A stretch of DNA of 64,000 nucleotides from Gammaproteobacteria bacterium. Lineage in GTDB: Bacteria; Pseudomonadota; Gammaproteobacteria; S012-40. Both the position numbers and the translations under genes were made by a program. The notes under the pieces are model-generated. The model was not told the origin of the DNA, searched no databases, and saw only the letters and a program-made list of their open reading frames with translations. The DNA lies in the NCBI GenBank assembly GCA_029881255.1, contig JAOUMY010000015.1, forward strand, positions 22,747 through 86,746, given 5' to 3'. Positions 55,943-64,000 of this stretch are shown in pieces; position 1 is the first letter of the stretch, and each line of letters opens with the position of its first letter.

Positions 55943-57343
55943 ATGAACAATAGGTTTCACTCAAGATATGCAGGGGAGTTTGTGGTGTTAGTCCTTGTTA
56001 GTGGAAAAAGAATAACGGGAATGGTCTTAGTGGCTTTTTTCATTCTATTTCAAGCCGCTTTCGCCGAAACAAGCACGCCTGAGACAGCATCCAAAACCGA
56101 TGCTGAAATCTTGAAATCTGCGAAACAACTGGTTCAACAAGGTGAATCGGAGCAGGCCTACAAGCTATTAATACCACTGGAAGAAGCGTACTCCGGTGAG
56201 CCCGCATATGACTATTTGTTAGGCGTCGCGGCACTGGATAGCGGCAATGCGAGTTACGCTGTATTCGCGCTTCAGCGAGCACTTGTCGTTAACACGAAGT
56301 TTGTTGGCGCAAAAATCGATCTGGGTCGTGCCTATTTCAAGCTTGGCGAATTTGACAATGCGGAAAAGGAATTCCAATCCGTACTTGCTGCCAAGCCCTC
56401 GCCGAAAGTGACGTCTTTTATCAATGACTACATCACACGCATCAAACAAGGAAATCCCGCACGGAATAAATACACGCTACAGCTATATATCGATAATAGT
56501 GCCGGTTACAGTTCCAATGCCAATAGCGCGACTGAGCTGGAGTCATTTCTCGGCCTGGATCTGTTGGATATCAATCGAAAATCACCGTCCCTGTTTTCAT
56601 CCACAGGTGCCGGTATGAACTATAGCTATGCCATATTGCCAGCAATTTCAATGGTCGGTGTCATGAATGTTCATCGACGCGCCTATGAACAAACAAGTTT
56701 TATCGATAGCACAGCAATAGATGGCAGTTTGTCTCTACGTGGTCTATACGGCAAACACCTGCTCAATCTCACGTCTGGCTATTTCCGTTCATACATAGAT
56801 CGTAACTACAGTGGCGACAACAAAAATGGCATGCTCTCCTGGATGTGGATGTTAACCAAGCAATTCAACATTACCAGTTTCTACCAGTTTTCCATGATAC
56901 GCGCCGCGATTCCAGACTCGCCCACAGACACCAATACGCATACAGCGGTAATGTCTGCCTCGCTTGCCTCAGAACTCAGTTTTATTCCAAACATCAATGT
57001 GTCTCTCGTCGGTAGTAAGGCAATAGCCGAAGTTGCTGCATCTCCCTACGGACGACTCATGAATGGTGTTCAATTTTCACTCAGTAAATCATTGAAGAAC
57101 GCGTACTCTCCAGTATTTGCATTGAGCGGGCGCGCGTTCATTAATGAATATGATGGTCTCTTTAACGGATTTGTTCGATCAGACGTTCAAAAAGGAATAT
57201 CGGCGCAGATAACGCTTGTTCCCATTAGTTCAATCACGACCGGAATTACAGTGGGTTATAGTCAAAATACTTCCACTGTTTCCCTATTCTCTTATTCAGG
57301 ATTCGAGGCGACGCTCAACGTCAGATGGGCATTCGACAAATGA
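55943..57343 (+). CDS. TPR plus outer-membrane barrel protein (Slam / type XI secretion-like)
   Basis: The 466-residue protein has a signal sequence (MVLVAFFILFQAAFA), TPR repeats at about 50-155 (DYLLGVAALDSGNASYAVFA and KIDLGRAYFKLGEFDNAEKE), and a C-terminal region from about 168 with the opening LQLYIDNSAGYSSNANSAT and many amphipathic strands. This is the TPR-then-barrel layout of Slam (DUF560) proteins, which translocate surface lipoproteins and TbpB-like cargo. It ends ATLNVRWAFDK. The start is uncertain: an internal ATG at 56021 gives a more compact signal peptide. It overlaps the next gene by 4 bp. Confidence 0.8.
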   Translation: MNNRFHSRYAGEFVVLVLVSGKRITGMVLVAFFILFQAAFAETSTPETASKTDAEILKSAKQLVQQGESEQAYKLLIPLEEAYSGEPAYDYLLGVAALDSGNASYAVFALQRALVVNTKFVGAKIDLGRAYFKLGEFDNAEKEFQSVLAAKPSPKVTSFINDYITRIKQGNPARNKYTLQLYIDNSAGYSSNANSATELESFLGLDLLDINRKSPSLFSSTGAGMNYSYAILPAISMVGVMNVHRRAYEQTSFIDSTAIDGSLSLRGLYGKHLLNLTSGYFRSYIDRNYSGDNKNGMLSWMWMLTKQFNITSFYQFSMIRAAIPDSPTDTNTHTAVMSASLASELSFIPNINVSLVGSKAIAEVAASPYGRLMNGVQFSLSKSLKNAYSPVFALSGRAFINEYDGLFNGFVRSDVQKGISAQITLVPISSITTGITVGYSQNTSTVSLFSYSGFEATLNVRWAFDK

Positions 57344-59340
57344 GACATTTAAAAATCACGAAAACTCTTCGAATTGTTTTTATGCTAATTTTGTTTAGCG
57401 TAATGACAAATAGCGTCTTTGCTCAGCAGTCAGACGAGGCTATCGGAAAGTTCGTTTTCGTTATAGGTAATGTTTCAGTCGAAGACAGTCTTGGAAAAAC
57501 ACGAAAAGTAAAAAAGGGATCAGAGCTAAACGCTGGCGATGCCGTGGTTACCGGAAACAATGGCATGGCACAGATACGCATGATCGATAAGGCTTTCGTC
57601 TCTGTACGTAAGGAAAGTCGATTTGTAGTGGACAGCTACAACTTCGGAGTGCGCGCCGAGGAACGCGAGAGCAAACTCAAACTGGTCAAAGGTGGCTTTC
57701 GTACTATTACCGGCTTAATCGGTAAAACAAACCGAAACGGATACCAACTCAGTACACCCGTCGCCACGCTGGGCATACGTGGTACAGATTACGCTGTGAA
57801 TCTTTCGCCTAAGGGCGATATTTTCGTCGGTGTACTTGCCGGTGGCGTGACGGTAAAAAACCGCGCCGGATCTCTCGATCTGAACCCCAATCAATACGCC
57901 CATGTAGAAACCGCAGATAAGGCACCGCGTAGCGTGCTCAAACCGGATTCTCTCCTCTTTGACAGCGAGTCATTCAAAAAGGAAAAAGAGGAACTGGAGG
58001 AGAACGAAAACACAGACTCTGCCGATGGAGACGCCAAGGAGTCCAATGCCGGCAAGGAGTCATCAACGTCGGAATCGGCCGACGACGATACCGACACTAA
58101 TGAAAATAGTGACGAACAAAAAGCAACTACCTCTGCGCAGGCAGACGGCGATGAGTCTGAAGATGACACCACATCTGATTCCACGAAAAGCACCCAACAA
58201 ACAGGTGCCAGCGATGACGTACAGGATGGTGATGACGATCAAACCACGGTAGCAACAAACGGCACAGATACGACATCCGGCTCGGAAACAGATTCATCAT
58301 CTGTGTCTTCGGATACTGCGACGACGAACGACAGCACTGTTAGCGGGGAATTTGGATCAGACCTCAGTCTAAGCGAGGGAGAAAGTCTTACACTGGAGTC
58401 ATCCAGCGGCGATTTGCTAGTCGGTTCAGACATGATGACGAATACAGGTGAAACATCGCCTGAAGCCACTCTGCTCGATGAATCCGCCGCCTTAAGCGAT
58501 GTCGTAAAAGACGCAGGCACCGATGAGGCTCTGCAAGACGTATTGGAAAGCAATTTTAAAGAAGTCAGCGTTTCAAACACCGGCAAAAGACGCATGATAC
58601 TCAGCGGCACTTCCTTACTCAATCCCAATGAGCTTGCGATAAACAATCAGGTAATTCCTGCAAGCAGCAACAGCTCAGGTCTTCTGACAGGCTTCTATAT
58701 CACACGAGAACCTAGCCTGGGTTCACCAAATGTTGTGGAGACGATTTCAATCAACACTGCTGCGCAATTCGATGCGGGCCATGATCCGGAGACCAATCTG
58801 ACATGGGGGCGCTGGGCCGAAGGCAGCGTGACGCAAACGCTAATGAATATATCTGAAACGAAAGATGTCAATCTGGGCGCCAATAGCCTGCATTGGATTT
58901 CGGGAATCGATAACTCTGAAATCACTTCGCTGCCAATTGAAGGCTCAGCCTCGTATCAACTGATCGGGAATACAAACCCTACCGATAATCATGGCAATGT
59001 GGGTGTACTCGGCAGTGCCACCCTGGATGTGAATTTCACCACCCAAACCGCAAAGAGCACATTAAATATTGGCATTAACAATCAATCCTGGAGCGGTAGC
59101 GCAAACGGACTCAACATCAGCAACGGCCAATTTTCCGGGAGTGTGTATGTACGCGCCACGGATAACGCGAGTGGTTCAACCGTTGTAGGCAGTGGTGCAA
59201 TACTCGGTGGGTTCGTAGGACCAGTAGATACCAACACCAAGATTCCCGGCGGCGCGGCGATGTCATATCAGCTCAATGCGGCGCCAGCCCAGGTAGATAC
59301 CAATGTTTCGGGTGTCGCAGCGTTTGGAGTTAAGAAGTAA
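57340..59340 (+). CDS. FecR-domain protein with TbpB-like C-terminal barrel
   Basis: The 666-residue protein has a cleavable signal (VFA/QQ) and a FecR-type domain at about 38-190 (VFVIGNVSVEDSLG, GDAVVTGNNGMAQIRMID, TPVATLGIRGTDYAV). A long Asp/Glu/Ser/Thr-rich disordered stretch runs to about 380, and a C-terminal beta domain at about 420-666. Its end (SATLDVNFTTQTAKSTLNI, SNGQFSGSVYVRA, GAILGGFVGPVDT, GVAAFGVKK) matches the TbpB-like barrel of Slam-dependent proteins. It starts at an ATG overlapping the Slam-like stop and lacks a lipobox, so it may be a soluble or periplasm-facing partner. Confidence 0.82.
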   Translation: MRHLKITKTLRIVFMLILFSVMTNSVFAQQSDEAIGKFVFVIGNVSVEDSLGKTRKVKKGSELNAGDAVVTGNNGMAQIRMIDKAFVSVRKESRFVVDSYNFGVRAEERESKLKLVKGGFRTITGLIGKTNRNGYQLSTPVATLGIRGTDYAVNLSPKGDIFVGVLAGGVTVKNRAGSLDLNPNQYAHVETADKAPRSVLKPDSLLFDSESFKKEKEELEENENTDSADGDAKESNAGKESSTSESADDDTDTNENSDEQKATTSAQADGDESEDDTTSDSTKSTQQTGASDDVQDGDDDQTTVATNGTDTTSGSETDSSSVSSDTATTNDSTVSGEFGSDLSLSEGESLTLESSSGDLLVGSDMMTNTGETSPEATLLDESAALSDVVKDAGTDEALQDVLESNFKEVSVSNTGKRRMILSGTSLLNPNELAINNQVIPASSNSSGLLTGFYITREPSLGSPNVVETISINTAAQFDAGHDPETNLTWGRWAEGSVTQTLMNISETKDVNLGANSLHWISGIDNSEITSLPIEGSASYQLIGNTNPTDNHGNVGVLGSATLDVNFTTQTAKSTLNIGINNQSWSGSANGLNISNGQFSGSVYVRATDNASGSTVVGSGAILGGFVGPVDTNTKIPGGAAMSYQLNAAPAQVDTNVSGVAAFGVKK

Positions 59341-62300
59341 TGATGACAACGCATACAGCAATAAACTCTACCAGAAAATTCTTAGCTGCTTCAGTCGTAA
59401 TTCTGATCTCGCTCACCTCTGCGTGTAATATCGATTTAGGCTCACCAGCGTCTGAAATCGAACAGCAGACACCTCAGAAAATCAGCGGCGCAGTAATCAA
59501 AGGCGCAGTGATTGGTGCAACCGTACGCATATTTAACCTGGATGCTTTTGGCAATATTAGCGGCGCTATGGTAGCGGAAACCGCGACGGACCTGAATGGA
59601 AAATGGCAGACTGAAGTCATCCCTTCTTCGACAACACGTTTGATAGAGGCCAGCGGTGGATATTTTATTGACGAGACCGATCCACAAACAGATATCAATC
59701 TAAAACGCAAAGTCACTCTCGCGGCGGGTCAAGTCATCTATGGATTACTTCCAGCGCAATCGAAGAGCGCGCCGGTCAGTATGCTGACCCATGCACTGTA
59801 TATAAAAGTAAAAAACAATGTGGCCAAAGTCGGTACTTTTGAGCACGAATTTTCCAACATAAAAACCAACGCAACCACCGCACTTGGTTTCAATCCCTTT
59901 GTTGTCGTGCCTACAAACCCAATACAGCCGGACGCCACGGCAAGTGCGGAAGCGCTGAAGTACACCTTACTCATCGGTGGTCTGGCCCAGACCGGAAACA
60001 ATATTGCCACGCGTGTCAATCGCGCCAAAATTGATTACGAAGTTTACTCCCGTCTGATTGATGATCTACAGGATTGTAAAGTCAACGGAAAGAAAAATTC
60101 GACAATACTGACCGTTACTAACGGACAACTGAATGTTATCATTCCCAGTGACGTAAGCGTCACTCAGCAGACGCGTATATTTGGAAATAACAATTATTAC
60201 GCCTACCAGACTGTTCCCCTACCGACCTTCGATCTGTCTCCTGTGTGCCAGTTTACACCATTGGTTCACAGCGGTACGGATGAAGTCGTACTCAGTATCG
60301 ATGGTCAAAAGGCGACGAAGTATCTTGAAACGCCGGATACCGGTAGCGCTGGCGATGTCATCATCAAGGGAACTTACGATAAAACGCTTGTTCCCGAAGC
60401 ACTGACTGTATCACTTTTGCGCAACTTCAATGGAACGGACTACGCCACCCAACTCCATCTTTATATAAAAAGCACGACACCGGGTGAATACCAACTCGGT
60501 ACGTCGGCTGATGCGAAATTTGTTTCCTCGGGCGCCACTTATAGCCATAGTCCTGGAAATACGGCGGGAACGATTATAGTCGACAATTACGGAATTGCGG
60601 GCGGCGACGTCATCGGAAGATATCAGTTCACGCTTTGCCGCGATGGTTATGACTGCACACTGAAGGCAAACATCAAAACTTTCGCCGGTCACTTTACTCT
60701 CAAGCGCGATGCGGACATCACAACGAAACCCGATGGCACTCAGGCCTTGCCGGTACTCATCAACCAAATACCTTATACGTCTACTGGAACGGGCACACTC
60801 TATTCTGCCGTTTCGGCAAGTTCCAGCTACTATCGCGTACAGACTTTCGCCAGAACACAGACTGTTATCACACTGGATAACCTCAGTGATGACATAGACC
60901 TTTATGTTTTCAATGATTCGGGATTCAGTGCATTAGTTTGTAGCTCAACGGGGCCACATGTTTCCACCGCCAGTTGTACAGCGCTAACGAATAGCGAAAC
61001 CTATCTGTATGTACGCGTGGACTATGCCGGCTTGGGCACAGGTTCCAATTATGATATTTCTGTTGATTACCTAGACAGCGCGAGCATAGATGTCAATACA
61101 GGTGGCTCTACTACGTTTGTCGAAACTCAGTCCAATCCGGCGCTAGCAAACATTGGTGATGTTACCGTACGTGGTTTCTACAACCATGTAACGACGCCAC
61201 AGCGTACCGAGTTGTGGCTACATCACAGTCACGACGGCATTACTTATCAGGGCGAGTTGATGCTAGCCTTTAATGCCTCAGTTACCGGTTCTTACAACCT
61301 GTTAACCAATACCGCAACGGCGACCTATATAGACAGTGGCATTACTTATATTGACGACAATATCAACGCCAATGGCAGCATCAATGTCAGTCAATATCAG
61401 AATATGCTCGGTGGAAAGCTTGTCGCCAGTTATATTCTTCATTTATGTAAACAGGGTGCACCGGACTGCGTAGCGCTTGGAAACTTTGTCGATCTCACCG
61501 GCACGTTTACGGTAAAACAGGATGCCGATCGTTATTTTGTTTCTGAAGGATCCGTTGTATCGCCAATGAATCTCGGCGCGATTCCCTACGATTCGTTGAT
61601 CGCCCAACAGACACATGAAACCACATTCAGTGGTGCAAGTTACTATCAAATTGCAGTAGGCGCCAATGCGGACTATTCCATCGGCCTCAAAAACATATCG
61701 TCTGATGTCACACTGGAAGTCTACGCTGATAGTGGCTATACGATACTCTTGTGTTCGTCGAGCACAGGAATCAGCGAAGAAAATTGTGCCTATTCTCGTG
61801 GTGGAACATCAGGCAATCTGTATATCAAAGTCGTCTATTCCGGCGCAGGTGAAGGCAGTACTTTCGATATGAGTGTTGAGCGTGACTATCTCACTCACGA
61901 TATCGACAATTCAGGCATACCAACTACCTATACTGAAACATATAACCATCCCTCGCTCGCAACGGTAAGTATGGACGTAGTTGTCGATGCATACTTTGAT
62001 CACACGCTGGAACCGACCATGCGAACCACCGTGCGTATGCGAACAGACTATTCTGTGGGCGAATTCTTTACTGACTTGCAAATCAAATTCGCGGGTACGA
62101 CTACAGGTGTTTTCACTGTATCGTCTGGTAGCGTGTGGGCGAGCAAATTGTTTGCAAGCCAGGAATATAATTCACAACACGCTAGTGCCAGCGGTTCGGT
62201 AAACATAACCCGTTATACCGGAAGTGCTGCCGGCAGCGATGGCATTATCGAAGGTTATTATAATCTTACCCTTTGCCTGGTCGGTTCAGACTGTTTAAGT

Positions 62301-64000
62301 CTAAACAAGAAAAATTTTTCCGGAGAATTCAAGATCACGCGCAACGCCGATCGTTTTTACATTTCCAATGGAAGCGGCGCCACTCCAGTTGTTCTACCAT
62401 TTGGCACTTTCTATGATTCATCAAGCGACCCTACCAGCGACTGGATGGCGGCCGCAGGTGGCGCGAGTTACTACTCATTTTCAGGAACTCCAAATAGTGA
62501 TTATCGTATCACTGCTTACAATATTAATACCGATGCGCGTCTGACTATCTATCTGGATTCTGGTTTTCTTTTTCCTGTATGTACGGCTGACGAATTCACG
62601 AACAATTTTGACGAAGTGTGCGCTGTCAGAACCGGCCTCGACAGTATGATCTACATTAAGGTAGAGCACCCCGGTGGATTCGAAGGCACGACCTACGATT
62701 TAAAAATAGAGCGCGACATCTTCGACATCGACGTCAACTACCTCGGTCCTATTTCATATATCGAAACCCAGTCCGATCCATTGTCGATTACCTTTGGCGA
62801 CATCCATGCGTCGGCCTTTTTCAATCACACCACCGAACCGACTATGCGCACCGATGTGTTACTGCGTCGCTACTATAACGGTGCTGGATTCGACGAAGAC
62901 TTACGCCTGTCTTTCGTGACGCCAACGCCTGGCAACTATTCGCTCCTCGGTGGCATGGCCTCGGCCTCATACAACCAGTTTGGTACCATCTATGACAGCA
63001 ATCACGCCAGTGCCTCGGGGAATATTAATATCACCCGCTATACCGGTAATGACCTGGGTGGTAACGGCCTGATCGAAGGCACGTATAATGTAACGCTGTG
63101 TATACCCGGCTCCGATTGTTCCGCGGGCTTTATGGTCAACCTCAGCGGCAGCTTTAGCGTTACCCACGATGCTGATAAGTTGTATGAAACCGTTGGCTCC
63201 ACACCGGGCAGTCAAATCAACCTCTTCGGTCCGGTTTACGACTCGACACTCGACGGCATGCTCACGCCTATGCTTGCCTCCGGCGAGGCCAGCCACTTTG
63301 TCTTTAGCGATTTAGCCAACGCCGACTACCGCGTGCGCGTCAAGAACATCAATACCGACGTGCGTCTGAGTTTGTACAGTGATGCCAGCTATACCTCACT
63401 GATCTGTACGTCAAATGAACCGGGATTCTTCGATGAGTGGTGCGCGATACGCAGCAACGGCAGCAACTCAATTTATATCAAGGTCGACTACCCTGGCGGC
63501 GTTGACGAAGGCGCCACCTTCGATCTGGAAATCGCCCGCGACATCTTCGACATCGACGTCAACTACCTCGGTCCTATTTCATATATCGAAACCCAGTCCG
63601 ATCCATTGTCGATTACCTTTGGCGACATCCATGCGTCGGCCTTTTTCAATCACACCACCGAACCGACTATGCGCACCGATGTGTTACTGCGTCGCTACTA
63701 TAACGGTGCTGGATTCGACGAAGACTTACGCCTGTCTTTCGTGACGCCAACGCCTGGCAACTATTCGCTCCTCGGTGGCATGGCCTCGGCCTCATACAAC
63801 CAGTTTGGTACCATCTATGACAGCAATCACGCCAGTGCCTCGGGGAATATTAATATCACCCGCTATACCGGTAATGACCTGGGTGGTAACGGCCTGATCG
63901 AAGGCACGTATAATGTAACGCTGTGTATACCCGGCTCCGATTGTTCCGCGGGCTTTATGGTCAACCTCAGCGGCAGCTTTAGCGTTACCCACGATGCTGA
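59340..64000 (+). CDS. Giant repeat-containing surface lipoprotein, 3' end outside window
   Basis: A frame open for at least 1553 codons from the ATG at 59340 (overlapping the preceding TAA) to the edge. It has a signal peptide and probable lipobox TSAC (Cys29). About 250 residues follow with a carboxypeptidase-regulatory-like strand pattern (SGAVIKGAVIGATVRIFN). Then come repeats of roughly 270 residues starting near 60290, 61085, 61900, 62712 and 63537. Each unit has an LCxxGxDC-type Cys pair, a TRNAD-like boundary, and a PPC-like half (YYxx, then VxLEVYxDSGY and a second Cys pair). The last two units are identical as far as visible. No protease or sugar-cleaving motif is seen. Confidence 0.88.
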   Translation, partial: MMTTHTAINSTRKFLAASVVILISLTSACNIDLGSPASEIEQQTPQKISGAVIKGAVIGATVRIFNLDAFGNISGAMVAETATDLNGKWQTEVIPSSTTRLIEASGGYFIDETDPQTDINLKRKVTLAAGQVIYGLLPAQSKSAPVSMLTHALYIKVKNNVAKVGTFEHEFSNIKTNATTALGFNPFVVVPTNPIQPDATASAEALKYTLLIGGLAQTGNNIATRVNRAKIDYEVYSRLIDDLQDCKVNGKKNSTILTVTNGQLNVIIPSDVSVTQQTRIFGNNNYYAYQTVPLPTFDLSPVCQFTPLVHSGTDEVVLSIDGQKATKYLETPDTGSAGDVIIKGTYDKTLVPEALTVSLLRNFNGTDYATQLHLYIKSTTPGEYQLGTSADAKFVSSGATYSHSPGNTAGTIIVDNYGIAGGDVIGRYQFTLCRDGYDCTLKANIKTFAGHFTLKRDADITTKPDGTQALPVLINQIPYTSTGTGTLYSAVSASSSYYRVQTFARTQTVITLDNLSDDIDLYVFNDSGFSALVCSSTGPHVSTASCTALTNSETYLYVRVDYAGLGTGSNYDISVDYLDSASIDVNTGGSTTFVETQSNPALANIGDVTVRGFYNHVTTPQRTELWLHHSHDGITYQGELMLAFNASVTGSYNLLTNTATATYIDSGITYIDDNINANGSINVSQYQNMLGGKLVASYILHLCKQGAPDCVALGNFVDLTGTFTVKQDADRYFVSEGSVVSPMNLGAIPYDSLIAQQTHETTFSGASYYQIAVGANADYSIGLKNISSDVTLEVYADSGYTILLCSSSTGISEENCAYSRGGTSGNLYIKVVYSGAGEGSTFDMSVERDYLTHDIDNSGIPTTYTETYNHPSLATVSMDVVVDAYFDHTLEPTMRTTVRMRTDYSVGEFFTDLQIKFAGTTTGVFTVSSGSVWASKLFASQEYNSQHASASGSVNITRYTGSAAGSDGIIEGYYNLTLCLVGSDCLSLNKKNFSGEFKITRNADRFYISNGSGATPVVLPFGTFYDSSSDPTSDWMAAAGGASYYSFSGTPNSDYRITAYNINTDARLTIYLDSGFLFPVCTADEFTNNFDEVCAVRTGLDSMIYIKVEHPGGFEGTTYDLKIERDIFDIDVNYLGPISYIETQSDPLSITFGDIHASAFFNHTTEPTMRTDVLLRRYYNGAGFDEDLRLSFVTPTPGNYSLLGGMASASYNQFGTIYDSNHASASGNINITRYTGNDLGGNGLIEGTYNVTLCIPGSDCSAGFMVNLSGSFSVTHDADKLYETVGSTPGSQINLFGPVYDSTLDGMLTPMLASGEASHFVFSDLANADYRVRVKNINTDVRLSLYSDASYTSLICTSNEPGFFDEWCAIRSNGSNSIYIKVDYPGGVDEGATFDLEIARDIFDIDVNYLGPISYIETQSDPLSITFGDIHASAFFNHTTEPTMRTDVLLRRYYNGAGFDEDLRLSFVTPTPGNYSLLGGMASASYNQFGTIYDSNHASASGNINITRYTGNDLGGNGLIEGTYNVTLCIPGSDCSAGFMVNLSGSFSVTHDA
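62712..63536 (+). repeat. 825-bp tandem repeat, first exact copy
   Basis: From 62712 the sequence recurs at 63537 with an offset of 825 bp, exactly 275 codons. The next 464 bp, to the window edge, show no visible mismatch. The preserved frame and lack of synonymous change indicate a very recent duplication or gene conversion. Confidence 0.95.
63537..64000 (+). repeat. 825-bp tandem repeat, second copy, truncated by window edge
   Basis: This is the start of the second copy of the 825-bp unit. It matches 62712-63175 over all visible bases. Whether further copies follow is outside the window. Confidence 0.92.

Noticed and set aside
1..64000. CRISPR arrays, insertion sequences, tRNA or rRNA genes, prophage attachment sites
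   Set aside because: Looked for by eye on both strands; no direct-repeat array, transposase, tRNA fold or integrase was seen. The only large repeats are within the giant lipoprotein gene.

Overview
The window is chromosomal DNA of a gammaproteobacterium. The evidence is the conserved block yhbY / rlmE-ftsH-folP-glmM, bifunctional MnmC, an FabB-type ketoacyl synthase with canonical active-site spacing, and a full MSHA (mannose-sensitive haemagglutinin) type IV pilus locus. Genus cannot be fixed from sequence alone. The many outer-membrane and secreted proteins, arsenic methylation and molybdate uptake would suit a free-living aquatic or sediment organism (inference).

Layout. 1-8.1 kb: housekeeping genes (glmM start, folP, ftsH, rlmE, a small membrane protein, yhbY, a DUF4149 protein, metZ, mnmC). 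metZ is preceded by a SAM-II-type riboswitch that appears to act through a transcription terminator. 8.3-13.4 kb: a large propeller-like lipoprotein and a Met/His-rich outer-membrane barrel carrying a thrice-repeated motif, separated by two terminators and a possible 32-residue ORF. 13.7-16.2 kb: modABC molybdate transporter. 16.4-20.4 kb: chemoreceptor and hybrid sensor kinase. 20.6-26.2 kb: a secreted unknown and an RND / LolA-like / outer-membrane protein operon. 26.7-30.5 kb: PAS kinase, response regulator and REC-GGDEF-EAL protein with overlapping ends. 30.6-31.8 kb: arsR-arsM with an operator lying on the start codon. 31.9-36.9 kb: small MscS-like protein, LysR regulator, RimB-RimK fusion, and a TetR / fabB divergent pair sharing a palindrome.

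36.9-51.1 kb: the MSHA locus on the minus strand, read mshE-G-A-A-C-D-O-P-like, then I-(PilN)-J-K-L-M-N. It has two tandem major pilin genes and an unusual long minor-pilin-like protein with a polyglycine linker. A divergent degenerate pilin-like gene lies beside mshE. The c-di-GMP enzyme at 28.6 kb could feed into the MshE ATPase, whose N-terminus has the c-di-GMP-binding MshEN pattern (inference).

51.9-55.6 kb: cysteine synthase, a secreted DsrE-like protein and a Tat-signal protein of unknown function. 55.9 kb to the end: a tightly coupled three-gene operon. It encodes a TPR plus beta-barrel protein resembling Slam / type XI secretion outer-membrane proteins, a FecR-domain protein ending in a TbpB-like barrel, and a giant repeat lipoprotein that runs off the window with a 275-codon unit duplicated without visible change. 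This is the best candidate for an under-described system here: a dedicated outer-membrane exporter with a chimeric cargo and a giant surface protein.
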